DNA of 64,000 bases from positions 1 through 64,000 of the forward strand of contig NZ_VTGY01000015.1 of the NCBI RefSeq assembly GCF_009729075.1, given 5' to 3'. The notes below the pieces were generated by a model. It was not told the DNA's origin and made no database searches. It was given only the letters and a program-made list of their open reading frames with translations. The position numbers and the translations under genes were made by a program. Position 1 is the stretch's first letter. Every line of letters starts with the position of its first letter. Of the stretch, positions 7,612-15,610 are shown in pieces. The DNA is from Mycolicibacterium sp. CBMA 226 (lineage in GTDB: Bacteria > Actinomycetota > Actinomycetes > Mycobacteriales > Mycobacteriaceae).

Positions 7612-8784
7612 CAGGGTGCGGAGCCGGCTGATCGCCTCGTCGAGAGTGTCGTCGCGCTTGCAGAAGGCGAAGCGCACCAGGTGATTCCAGCCCGCTGAGT
7701 CAGCGGAATCTGGATCCAGGAACGCGGACATGGGGATGGCCGCGACGCCGACCCGCTCGGGCAACCCCGCAGAGAACGCGGTGCTGTCGTCGTAGCCCAG
7801 GGGCCGGGGATCGGCGCACAGGAAGTAGGTGCCGAAGCTGTCGTGCACATCGAAGCCGATATCGGTCAGGGCGCCGCCCAGCCGATCCCGCTTGCCGCGG
7901 TAGGACTTTCGCAGCGCGGCGACCCAGGCGTCCTCGTGGTCGAGTGCGTGCGCGACGGCCGGCTGGAACGGCGCGCCGCCGACATAGGTCAGGTACTGCT
8001 TGGCGGCGCGGACACCGGCGATCAGATCGGCGGGCCCGCAGGCCCAGCCGATCTTCCACCCGGTGCAATTGAACATCTTCGCGGCGCTGGAGATGGTGAC
8101 GGTGCGCTCGGCCATACCGGGATACCCCGCGAGTGGCCGGTGCTGATGGCCGTCGAACGTCAGCTGTTCATAGACCTCGTCCGTGATCACCAACAGGTCG
8201 TGCTCGATGGCGAGCGCGGCGATCGCCGTCAGCTCGTCATGGCTGGCGACCATGCCCGTCGGGTTGTGCGGTGAATTCAGGATCAGGGCGCGCGTCTGTG
8301 GTGTGATCGCGGCGCGGAGCCGGTCGATGTCGATGGCGAATCCGTGGTTGTCCGGCGCGAGCGGGACGACGACCCGGCGGCAGCCCGCCATCGCGATCAC
8401 CGGGGAGTAGGAGTCGTAGAACGGCGCGATGATCAGTACTTCGCTGCCCGGCTCGACGAGCCCGATCACCGCGGAGGCGATGGCCTCGGTGCCGCCGACG
8501 GTGACCAGGACCTCGGTGTCCGGGTCGTAGTCGATGCCGTAGTGCCGCTTGCGCTGTGCGGCGATGGCGTGGCGCAGCGGGGCGATGCCCGGGCCGGGCG
8601 GGTACTGGTTGACGCCGTCAGCGATGGCCTCTTGCGCCGCGGCGAGCATCGGTGCCGGGCCATCTTCGTCCGGAAAACCCTGGCCGAGATTGACGGCGCC
8701 GACCCGTGCGGCCAGCGCCGACATCTCGGCGAAGATCGTGGAGGCGTAGGGCCGCAGGCGGGCGACCATCCTCGGTGGCGTCAC
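7609..8784 (-). CDS. dapC: PLP-dependent aminotransferase (DapC-type)
   Basis: 391 aa, fold-type I class I/II aminotransferase. Visible motifs: NLGQGFPDE at 32-40, NSPHNPTG at 170-177, TDEVYEQ at 201-207 and the Schiff-base lysine in SSAAK (K236), followed by TGWKIGW. Synteny places it as Rv0858c, annotated as N-succinyldiaminopimelate aminotransferase (lysine/meso-DAP pathway), although sequence alone also fits a glutamine/kynurenine-type transaminase. GTG start at 8784 overlaps the stop of the DUF2834 gene (GTGA), implying coupling. Its 3' end enters the 7561-7611 palindrome. Confidence 0.88.
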   Translation of the reverse strand: MTPPRMVARLRPYASTIFAEMSALAARVGAVNLGQGFPDEDGPAPMLAAAQEAIADGVNQYPPGPGIAPLRHAIAAQRKRHYGIDYDPDTEVLVTVGGTEAIASAVIGLVEPGSEVLIIAPFYDSYSPVIAMAGCRRVVVPLAPDNHGFAIDIDRLRAAITPQTRALILNSPHNPTGMVASHDELTAIAALAIEHDLLVITDEVYEQLTFDGHQHRPLAGYPGMAERTVTISSAAKMFNCTGWKIGWACGPADLIAGVRAAKQYLTYVGGAPFQPAVAHALDHEDAWVAALRKSYRGKRDRLGGALTDIGFDVHDSFGTYFLCADPRPLGYDDSTAFSAGLPERVGVAAIPMSAFLDPDSADSAGWNHLVRFAFCKRDDTLDEAISRLRTL

Positions 8785-9281
8785 CCCTGGATTGTCGCAG
8801 AACTCCTCACGTGGTCGACCGCGCGCTCATGGCGCTGCTGCCGCGCGATGACGGCGAAGTAGAACGCCAGCGCGAAAGCACAACTGGTGAACAGGCTGCT
8901 GACGAAGAACAGCCACGGATGCCGGATGCCGCGCCGCAGGCCGTCGGCGATGGTGAACAACGGCAGCAGGATGACGTTGATGATGGTGTAGTCCTGACCG
9001 GCCGACGACGCGGCGGGGTTGACGAACATCAGCCGGATGTAGTCCGCCCAGCTGCCCGGCCCCGTGATCGGATTGCCGTCGGGCGGTTGGTATTCCATGA
9101 CGAACTTGGTGTTGAAGTAGTAGCCGAGCACTATCGAGGCGATACCGATCACGTAGTAGGCCAACTCGAGGGGCGACACCGCGGGTCCGTCGGCAGGCCT
9201 GCGGAAGACGGCCGGATTGAGTTTGACGATGAACGCGATGGTGATCAGTCCGAGGACGCCGTGGACGATGAGCGAGACCAT
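8781..9281 (-). CDS. DUF2834-type membrane protein
   Basis: 166 aa with four likely transmembrane segments: residues 2-20, 40-57 (YYVIGIASIVLGYYF), 95-115 (TIINVILLPLFTIADGL) and 122-145 (WLFFVSSLFTSCAFALAFYF). The pattern fits DUF2834; function unknown. It is divergent from the TetR gene at 9352, and the palindrome at 9305-9334 lies directly upstream of its start, so it is probably repressed by that TetR. The last codons overlap the aminotransferase start. Confidence 0.78.
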   Translation of the reverse strand: MVSLIVHGVLGLITIAFIVKLNPAVFRRPADGPAVSPLELAYYVIGIASIVLGYYFNTKFVMEYQPPDGNPITGPGSWADYIRLMFVNPAASSAGQDYTIINVILLPLFTIADGLRRGIRHPWLFFVSSLFTSCAFALAFYFAVIARQQRHERAVDHVRSSATIQG

Positions 9282-9304
9282 GCCAGCGGAGTCTGCTCGC
9301 CACG

Positions 9305-9334
9305 GAATGTTTTGTCAATCATGACAAAACATTC
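9305..9334. promoter_or_regulatory. TetR operator 1 (palindrome)
   Basis: GAATGTTTTGTCA (9305-9317) and TGACAAAACATTC (9322-9334) are perfect 13-base inverted arms with a 4-base spacer. It sits in the 70-base gap between the divergent DUF2834 and TetR genes, the classic autoregulatory position. A second palindrome with the same half-site and spacer lies at 9951-9972, which supports a real operator. Confidence 0.85.
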
Positions 9335-9351
9335 TGCGGTACCGTACTGGG

Positions 9352-9936
9352 ATGCCCCGGCCGCCCCAGACCGTACGTAGTGAGCGCACGCGTGAGGCGT
9401 TGCAACAGGCGGCGTTGGTCCGTTTTTTGGCGCAGGGCGTCGAGGGCACCACGGCGGAGGAGATCGCCGCCGACGCCGGCGTCTCGCTGCGCACGTTCTA
9501 CCGGCATTTCACCTCCAAACACGAGCTGCTGTTCGCCGACTACGACGCCGGCCTGTACTGGTTCCGCACCGCGCTGGCCGGACGGCCCGCCGACGAACCG
9601 GTGCTGGTGGCGGTGCAGGCCGCGATCTTTGCCTTTCCGTACGACTTTGGCGCCGTCACCAAGATCGCCGCGCTGCGGGAACAGGAGCTCGACGCCGACC
9701 GGATCGTCAGCCACATCCGCCAGGTCGAGGCGGACTTCGCCGACGCCATCGCCGAGCACCTGGCGCGGCGCGGCGGCCCGGATGACCCGCTGCGAATCGC
9801 GGTGACCTCGCGGACCATCGCCGCCGCGGTGTTCGGCGCGATGGAGGTGTGGATGCTGGGCGCCGAGCGGTCGCTGGCCGATCTCGCGCGGATGTGTCAC
9901 CAGGCGTTGGACCAGCTGGCCGCGGGCCCGGTCTGA
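9352..9936 (+). CDS. TetR-family transcriptional regulator
   Basis: 194 aa. The N-terminal DNA-binding domain has the standard TetR helix-turn-helix (EGTTAEEIAADAGVSLRTFY, then RHFTSKHELLF) at about residues 28-62. The C-terminal ligand-binding domain is all-helical and rich in Ala/Arg. It probably represses itself, the divergent DUF2834 gene and the downstream oxidoreductase, because matching palindromes stand immediately 5' and 3' of its coding region. The ligand is unknown. Confidence 0.9.
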   Translation: MPRPPQTVRSERTREALQQAALVRFLAQGVEGTTAEEIAADAGVSLRTFYRHFTSKHELLFADYDAGLYWFRTALAGRPADEPVLVAVQAAIFAFPYDFGAVTKIAALREQELDADRIVSHIRQVEADFADAIAEHLARRGGPDDPLRIAVTSRTIAAAVFGAMEVWMLGAERSLADLARMCHQALDQLAAGPV

Positions 9937-9950
9937 TTTCGTCGGCGAAA

Positions 9951-9972
9951 GTTTTGTCACTATTGACATAAC
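9951..9972. promoter_or_regulatory. TetR operator 2 (upstream of the oxidoreductase)
   Basis: GTTTTGTCA (9951-9959), 4-base spacer, TGACATAAC (9964-9972): 8 of 9 positions symmetric, with the same half-site and spacer as the perfect operator at 9305-9334. It ends 26 bases before the ATG of the CrtI-like gene, where it would overlap a promoter. Confidence 0.75.
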
Positions 9973-9998
9973 TGGTCCGACGGTGCGAGTCTGCGGAC

Positions 9999-11549
9999 AT
10001 GGCGCAATACGACGCGATCGTGGTGGGAGCAGGGCACAACGGGCTGGCTTCGGCGGTGCTGCTGCAGAAGGCGGGCCGGCGCACGCTGTGTCTGGAAGCC
10101 AAGCTCTACTCCGGAGGCATGGCCTCGACCGTCGAGTTGTTCGACGGCTTCAGGTTCGAGATCGCCGGGTCCGAGCAGTTCCCGACGGCGCTCACGGTGA
10201 GCCAGGAGCTGGGCCTCGACGAGGTGCCGAGCGTCGAGCAGGAAGTCATGTCGGTCAACATGCGGGGGATCGGCGACGAACCGTTGCTCTTCTACTCCGA
10301 TCCCATGAAACTGCTCACCCACATGAACGAGGTGCACGGCGCCGAGGCCGTCAACGGCATGGCCGGGCTGATGGCCTGGAGCATGGCACCGGCGCGGGCC
10401 CTCGGCCGGTTCGATGCCGGGCTGCCGCCCAAGACCTACGACGAGATGTATGCCTGCGCCACAAACGAATTCGAGCGCTCGGCCATAACCGACATGCTCT
10501 TCGGGTCGGTGACCGACGTCCTCGACCGCTACCTGCCGGACAAGGACAAACACGGCGCCATCCGCGGCATGCTGTCGGTGCTGGCATGCAACTCCACCTA
10601 CCGCGGCCCGGCCACCCCGGGCAGCGCTGCCGCACTGGCCTTCGGACTCGCCGTCCCGACCGACGGTGCGTCGTTGATGCGAAAGCTCAAGGGCGGCATC
10701 GGTGCACTGGCCAAGCACCTCGAGGACACGTTCGTCGCGCACGGCGGTGAGGTCCGGTTGCGCAGCGCGGTTGCGGCCATCACCGTCGCCGACGGCCGGG
10801 TCACCGGCATCCGGTTGGACGACGGCACCGAAATCACTGCACCCGTGGTGGTTTCGTCGCTCGCGCCGTCGTTGACCGTGGACCGGCTGCTCGGCGGCGC
10901 CGTACCTGACGACGTCCGGGCCCGCTACGCGCGCGTCGATCATCGCGGTAGCTACCTGCAGATGCACTTCGCGCTCGATGGTATCCCGGAGTTCGCCGAG
11001 CCCTACGAGATGCTCAACAACCCCGAATTGCAGGGCACCATCGGCCTTTTCAGCACTCCGGAGGAACTGCAGCAGCAGTGGGAGAACAGTCGGCGGGGTA
11101 TTGTGCCGGCCGACCCGTCCATCGCCTGGCAGATTCCGTCGGTCCTCGATCCCGAGCTGGCGCCGCCGGGCAAGCACGCGTCGTCGGCGTTCGCGTTGTG
11201 GTTCCCGGTCGAAGGTGGCGGCGACTACGGCTCGATGAAGCGGGAGATGGGACAGCGGGTCATCGACAAGATCACCCGCGTGGCGCCCAACTTCGAGAAG
11301 CTGATCCTGCGGCACACGACGTTCACACCCCGGCATATGGACCGGATGTTCGGTGCGCCCGGCGGCGACTACTGCCACGGCCTGATCCACCCCGAGCAGA
11401 TGGGGCCCAACCGGCCCGGCCCGCGCGGCTACCTCGACCAGGAGCTGCCGGTGCAGGGCATCTACCTGGGCGGCGCCGGCTGTCACGGCGGCCCGGCCGT
11501 CAACTTCATCCCGGGTTACAACGCCGCCCACGCCGTGCTGAACCCATGA
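9999..11549 (+). CDS. FAD-dependent oxidoreductase, phytoene-desaturase/PYROXD2-like
   Basis: 516 aa. N-terminal dinucleotide-binding fold VVGAGHNGL (residues 8-16) with the acidic strand end LCLEAK, and a C-terminal FAD motif around YLGGAGCHGGPAVNFIPGYNAA. The overall layout fits the CrtI/amine-oxidase-like superfamily (NAD(P)/FAD oxidoreductases of the phytoene dehydrogenase group). No crtB or other carotenoid gene is adjacent, so a carotenoid role is not supported and the substrate is unknown. Predicted to belong to the adjacent TetR regulon from the palindrome at 9951-9972. Confidence 0.85.
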   Translation: MAQYDAIVVGAGHNGLASAVLLQKAGRRTLCLEAKLYSGGMASTVELFDGFRFEIAGSEQFPTALTVSQELGLDEVPSVEQEVMSVNMRGIGDEPLLFYSDPMKLLTHMNEVHGAEAVNGMAGLMAWSMAPARALGRFDAGLPPKTYDEMYACATNEFERSAITDMLFGSVTDVLDRYLPDKDKHGAIRGMLSVLACNSTYRGPATPGSAAALAFGLAVPTDGASLMRKLKGGIGALAKHLEDTFVAHGGEVRLRSAVAAITVADGRVTGIRLDDGTEITAPVVVSSLAPSLTVDRLLGGAVPDDVRARYARVDHRGSYLQMHFALDGIPEFAEPYEMLNNPELQGTIGLFSTPEELQQQWENSRRGIVPADPSIAWQIPSVLDPELAPPGKHASSAFALWFPVEGGGDYGSMKREMGQRVIDKITRVAPNFEKLILRHTTFTPRHMDRMFGAPGGDYCHGLIHPEQMGPNRPGPRGYLDQELPVQGIYLGGAGCHGGPAVNFIPGYNAAHAVLNP

Positions 11550-11616
11550 CTGGCGCTAACGGAGCCGAAACGTCACTGAAACCGGATCGGCAACAACGGC
11601 AACCTACTCTGCGGGT

Positions 11617-12318
11617 ATGCGGCCCCACCGGCGTTCTGTCCTGCTCGGGCAGCTGGTGGCGGACCGGACCGCGCCGTCACAGCAGGGCGTGCTGACCGAA
11701 CTGCGCCGTGCGGTCCTCGACGGCGGGGTGCCGCCTGGCACGCCGATTCCGCTGGCCGACGTGGCCGACGTTTTCGGCGTCAGCCAGATTCCGGTGCGGG
11801 AGGCCCTGAAAACGCTCATCGGGGAGGGGCTGGTGGAGCACCGGCTCAACTTCGGTTACACCGTGGCCCTGTTGACCCCGCAGGAGCTACGCGAAATGTA
11901 CATCGTGCGTGAGGCTTTGGAGGCGGCGTCACTGGCCGTCGCCGTGGCCAACGCCACCGATGCCGACCGTGCGGCCGCGGTCGCGGTCAACGTCGGGCTG
12001 CAGCAGGCGATCGACGACGACGACGCGGGCGCCTACCACCGGCAGAGCCGGGAGTTGCACGCCGCTCTCACCCGGCCGTCGCGCATGTATCGCCTGCTGC
12101 ACATGCTGGAAGCGGCGTGGAATGTCACCGAACCCGTGCAGTCCATGGTGCATGTCAGCCATGCCGACCGGGCAGACCTGCACGCTGATCACTGCGCGAT
12201 GGTCGACGCTTTCGTCGCGGGCGATGCGGAGCGTCTGATCACCATCGCGGAGAACCATGCCGTCCGGCTCAACGCGGTGATCGCGACACTGCCGACCGAC
12301 ACTGGACTGCTGGCGTAG
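11617..12318 (+). CDS. GntR-family regulator with FCD domain, allantoin cluster
   Basis: 233 aa. Winged helix with TELRRAVLDGGVPPGTPIPL and FGVSQIPVREALKTLIGEGLV, then an FCD domain containing the helical ligand-binding pattern (SRELHAALTRPSRMYRLLHML, ENHAVRLNAVI). Strong paralogue of the regulator at 6856. It lies 82 bases upstream of the NCS1 permease, so it most likely controls the allantoin genes in response to a purine-degradation intermediate. The inverted repeat at 12322-12357 is a candidate operator. Confidence 0.88.
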   Translation: MRPHRRSVLLGQLVADRTAPSQQGVLTELRRAVLDGGVPPGTPIPLADVADVFGVSQIPVREALKTLIGEGLVEHRLNFGYTVALLTPQELREMYIVREALEAASLAVAVANATDADRAAAVAVNVGLQQAIDDDDAGAYHRQSRELHAALTRPSRMYRLLHMLEAAWNVTEPVQSMVHVSHADRADLHADHCAMVDAFVAGDAERLITIAENHAVRLNAVIATLPTDTGLLA

Positions 12319-12321
12319 CGG

Positions 12322-12357
12322 CGGGATATATCTTTTTTGCAATTGCCGCATATCCCG
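12322..12357. promoter_or_regulatory. Inverted repeat upstream of the NCS1 permease
   Basis: CGGGATAT (12322-12329) and ATATCCCG (12350-12357) are perfect 8-base inverted arms, 20 bases apart, with an internal T-run. It could be a terminator for the GntR gene, an operator for its product, or both; sequence does not separate these. Confidence 0.45.
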
Positions 12358-12400
12358 GGGGAAACAGCAGGGAAACGTTGTTTTCTTAGCGTTTTCGAGC

Positions 12401-13948
12401 ATGACTGACACCCTCGTTCCCAAGGACGCCACCCCGCCGGGCGCGGTGGTCGGCGCAGGTGACATCGTCGAGGCCGCCGGCCACCCGATCGGTGGCGGCG
12501 TCATCAAACCGGATTACGACCCGCGATTGACCAACGAGGACCTGGCCCCGCTGGGCAAGCAGACCTGGGGTTCCTACAACATCTTCGCGTTCTGGATGTC
12601 CGACGTACACAGCGTTGGCGGCTATGTGACCGCGGGCAGCCTGTTCGCGTTGGGTCTGGCCAGTTGGCAGGTGCTGGTGGCGCTGTTGATCGGCATCACC
12701 CTCGTCTACTTCCTGTGCAACCTGGTCGCCAAGCCGAGCCAGGCTTCCGGCGTGCCGTATCCGGTGATCTGTCGCACCGCGTTCGGCGTGCTGGGGGCGA
12801 ACGTCCCGGCCGTCATCCGCGGCCTGATCGCGGTGGCCTGGTACGGCATCCAGACCTACCTGGCATCGGCGGCCCTGGATGTCGTGCTGCTCAAGCTGTT
12901 CCCGGGACTGGCCCCTTACGCGGACCTGGCTACCCACGGTTTCCTGGGTTTGCCGCTACTGGGCTGGGCCAGCTTCCTTCTGCTGTGGGTATTGCAGGCC
13001 TGTGTCTTCTGGCGCGGCATGGAGGCCATCCGCAGGTTCATCGACTTCTGCGGCCCCGCCGTCTACGTCGTCATGTTCATCCTGTGCGGCTACCTCATCT
13101 ATAAAGCCGGCTGGGGCGCAATCGATCTCAACCTGGGTGCAGTCAAGTACACCGGCCTCGACTCGATTCCGGTGATGCTCGGCGCGATCGCGTTGGTGGT
13201 GTCCTACTTCTCCGGTCCGATGCTCAACTTCGGCGACTTCTCCCGCTACGGCAAGTCGTTCGCCGCGGTCAAGAAGGGCAACTTCCTCGGGCTCCCGGTC
13301 AACTTCCTGGTGTTCTCGGTGCTGGTGGTGGTGACCGCGTCGCTGACGCTGCCGGTGTTCGGCGAACTGCTCACCGACCCTGTGCAGACCGTCGCTCGCA
13401 TCGACAGCACCTTCGCAATCGTGTTGGGCGCGTTGACCTTCACCATCGCCACCATCGGCATCAACATCGTCGCCAACTTCATCAGCCCGGCGTTCGACTT
13501 CTCGAACGTCAGCCCGCAGCGCATCAGCTGGCGTGCCGGCGGCATGATCGCGGCGGTCGGCTCGGTTCTGATCACCCCGTGGAACCTCTACAACAACCCG
13601 GAGGTGATCCACTACACGCTGGAGACCCTGGGCGCCTTCATCGGTCCACTGTTCGGTGTGCTGCTCGCCGACTTCTATCTGGTGCGCAAGCAGAAGGTGG
13701 TGGTCGACGACCTGTTCACCATGGCCGAGTCCGGAAAGTACTGGTACACAAAGGGGTACAACAAGGTTGCGGTCATCGCCACCGTGTCCGGTGCGGTTCT
13801 CGCGGCGCTTCCGGTGCTACTGGCGGGCAGCGTGTACGGCATGCACACCGCGGCTCAGTACAGCTGGTTCATCGGCTGCGGCGTCGCCCTCGGCCTCTAC
13901 CGGGTATTGGCTGTCCGCGACCGGTTCGTCGCCGAGTCGGTGTCGTGA
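12401..13948 (+). CDS. NCS1-family nucleobase/allantoin-type permease
   Basis: 515 aa integral membrane protein with about 12 hydrophobic segments. NCS1 hallmarks are visible: the N-terminal LTNEDLAPLGKQTWGSYNIFAFWMSDVHSVGGY-type region before TM1, the TM3 segment GVPYPVICRTAFG, and GPMLNFGDFSRYGKSF in the middle. NCS1 carriers import purines, pyrimidines, hydantoins or allantoin with Na+ or H+. The flanking racemase, allantoinase and allantoicase point to allantoin as the substrate. Transcribed with the racemase gene 40 bases downstream. Confidence 0.9.
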   Translation: MTDTLVPKDATPPGAVVGAGDIVEAAGHPIGGGVIKPDYDPRLTNEDLAPLGKQTWGSYNIFAFWMSDVHSVGGYVTAGSLFALGLASWQVLVALLIGITLVYFLCNLVAKPSQASGVPYPVICRTAFGVLGANVPAVIRGLIAVAWYGIQTYLASAALDVVLLKLFPGLAPYADLATHGFLGLPLLGWASFLLLWVLQACVFWRGMEAIRRFIDFCGPAVYVVMFILCGYLIYKAGWGAIDLNLGAVKYTGLDSIPVMLGAIALVVSYFSGPMLNFGDFSRYGKSFAAVKKGNFLGLPVNFLVFSVLVVVTASLTLPVFGELLTDPVQTVARIDSTFAIVLGALTFTIATIGINIVANFISPAFDFSNVSPQRISWRAGGMIAAVGSVLITPWNLYNNPEVIHYTLETLGAFIGPLFGVLLADFYLVRKQKVVVDDLFTMAESGKYWYTKGYNKVAVIATVSGAVLAALPVLLAGSVYGMHTAAQYSWFIGCGVALGLYRVLAVRDRFVAESVS

Positions 13949-13988
13949 CCGTGCGGGCAGTGCGCCCACTCGCGTGGGACCCCTTGCT

Positions 13989-14711
13989 ATGAGCCGGATT
14001 TGGGTGATCAACCCGAACACCACAGAATCCATGACCGCCGGGATCGGCCGCTGCGCGCAGGCAGTGGCCGGTCCCGGCGTCGATGTCGTTGCCGTGACGT
14101 CCGAACACGGTCCAACTTCGATCGAAAGCCACTACGACGAGGCGATGAGCGTGCCGGGTCTGCTCGAGGCCATCCGGCGCGGTGAGGACGCCGGCGTCGA
14201 CGGATATGTGATCGCGTGCTTCGGCGATCCGGGGCTGGACGCGGCTCGGGAGGTCGCGGCCGGGCCGGTGATCGGCATCGCCGAGGCCGCCATGCAGACC
14301 GCCAGCCACCTCGGCCGGGGCTTCTCGGTGGTGACGACGCTGTCGCGCACCATGGGCCGAGCCGCGGATCTAGCGGAACGCTATGGGATGCAACGCTTCT
14401 GCCTGGGCATCCACGCCTGCGACATTCCGGTGCTCGACCTGGAGACCGACCCGACGGCACGCAAGGTCATCACCGAGGCCTGCCGGGAGGCGTTGGAGGT
14501 CGACGGTTCCGACGCCATCGTCCTGGGGTGCGCGGGCATGGCCGACATGTGCGCGGCGATCACCGCCGAGCTCGGGGTGCCGGTGGTCGACGGGGTCAGC
14601 GCCGCGACGTTGACGGTGCAGGCACTGGTGCGGATGGGGCTGCGCACCGGTAAACGCGGCGAGTTCGCGACGCCGCCGGCGAAGCGGTACACCGCCCGGC
14701 GCGAACGCTAG
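13989..14711 (+). CDS. Aspartate/glutamate-racemase-fold hydantoin or allantoin racemase
   Basis: 240 aa from ATG 13989. Two catalytic cysteines typical of the cofactor-independent racemase fold are present: C77 in VIACFGDPGLDAA and C181 in VLGCAGMADM. The N-terminal WVINPNTTESMT is the hydantoin-racemase (HyuE/HpxA-like) signature. It probably interconverts allantoin enantiomers so that the stereospecific allantoinase can use both; hydantoin racemisation is the alternative. Convergent with puuE, overlapping its end by 4 bases. Confidence 0.85.
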   Translation: MSRIWVINPNTTESMTAGIGRCAQAVAGPGVDVVAVTSEHGPTSIESHYDEAMSVPGLLEAIRRGEDAGVDGYVIACFGDPGLDAAREVAAGPVIGIAEAAMQTASHLGRGFSVVTTLSRTMGRAADLAERYGMQRFCLGIHACDIPVLDLETDPTARKVITEACREALEVDGSDAIVLGCAGMADMCAAITAELGVPVVDGVSAATLTVQALVRMGLRTGKRGEFATPPAKRYTARRER

Positions 14712-15610
14712 CCCGCCGGGTGCACAGCGCGCCAGTGCTCGGCGATATCGATGCGCCGGGCCAGCCACACCCGGTCATGGCGCTGCACGTGGTCGAGGAA
14801 ACGTTCCAGCGCGGCACTGCGGGCCGGCCGGCCGACCAGGCGGCAGTGCAACCCGACCGACAGCATCTTCGGGCTGCCGCCAACGCCTTCGGCGTACAGC
14901 ACGTCGAACGCGTCCCGCAGATGCGCGAAGAACTCCTCGCCGTTGGAAAAGCCTGCGGGAGAGGCGAAGCGCATGTCGTTGGTGTCGAGCGTGTACGGCA
15001 CCACCAGATGGTCGGTGTCGGTCACCCGCACCCAGTACGGCAGATCGTCGGCGTAGGAGTCCGAGTCGTACACGAACCCGCCGTGTTCGACCACCAGCTC
15101 CCGAGTGTGCGGTGAGTCGCGGCCGGTGTACCAGCCCAGCGGCGCGGCGCCGGTGAGCTCGGTCAGGATTCGCACCGCCTCGGCCATGTGCTCGCGTTCG
15201 GTGTCGCGGTCGATCAGCTGGTAGGACTTCCACCGCAGTCCGTGACAGGCGATCTCATGTCCGAGTTCGCCGAACGCGGCCAGCGCCTCCGGGTTGCGCT
15301 GCAGCGCCCGCGCCACCGCGAAGATGGTCAGCGGGATATCCCGGCGCTCGAAAATCCGGAGTATCCGCCACAATCCGGCACGCGACCCGTACTCGTAGAG
15401 CGACTCCATGCTCATGTGCCGGTTGGGGAACGCGTCGGCCGGGGTCATCTCGGACAGGAACGTCTCCGAGGCCGGATCCCCGTCGAGCACGTTGTTCTCG
15501 CCGCCCTCTTCATAGTTGAGGACGAACTGCACGGCGATGACCGCGCCCCCGGGCCATTGCGGGTCCGGCGGGGTGCGGCCGTAGCCCACCAGGTCGCGTG
15601 GGTAGCTCAC
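14708..15610 (-). CDS. puuE: Allantoinase, PuuE polysaccharide-deacetylase type
   Basis: 300 aa from GTG 15610, which overlaps the allantoicase stop (GTGA). The NodB/polysaccharide-deacetylase fold is recognised by YPRDLVGYGRTPPDPQWPGG at the start, VQFVLNYEEGGENN, FGELGHEIACHGLRW and GWYTGRDSPHTREL, all typical of PuuE. It hydrolyses allantoin to allantoate without the dinuclear metal centre of the amidohydrolase-type allantoinases. An upstream in-frame extension exists to 16129 but lies entirely inside the allantoicase gene and is not credible. Confidence 0.9.
   Translation of the reverse strand: MSYPRDLVGYGRTPPDPQWPGGAVIAVQFVLNYEEGGENNVLDGDPASETFLSEMTPADAFPNRHMSMESLYEYGSRAGLWRILRIFERRDIPLTIFAVARALQRNPEALAAFGELGHEIACHGLRWKSYQLIDRDTEREHMAEAVRILTELTGAAPLGWYTGRDSPHTRELVVEHGGFVYDSDSYADDLPYWVRVTDTDHLVVPYTLDTNDMRFASPAGFSNGEEFFAHLRDAFDVLYAEGVGGSPKMLSVGLHCRLVGRPARSAALERFLDHVQRHDRVWLARRIDIAEHWRAVHPAG

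Noticed and set aside
9960..11531. 523-codon open frame antisense to the CrtI-like oxidoreductase
   Set aside because: Composition (RR, GG, HR runs) and perfect overlap with a well-supported gene mark it as a shadow frame.
9999..11549. Carotenoid biosynthesis function for the CrtI-like gene
   Set aside because: No crtB, crtE or cyclase gene is nearby and the sequence fits the broader PYROXD2-like group; only the fold is claimed.
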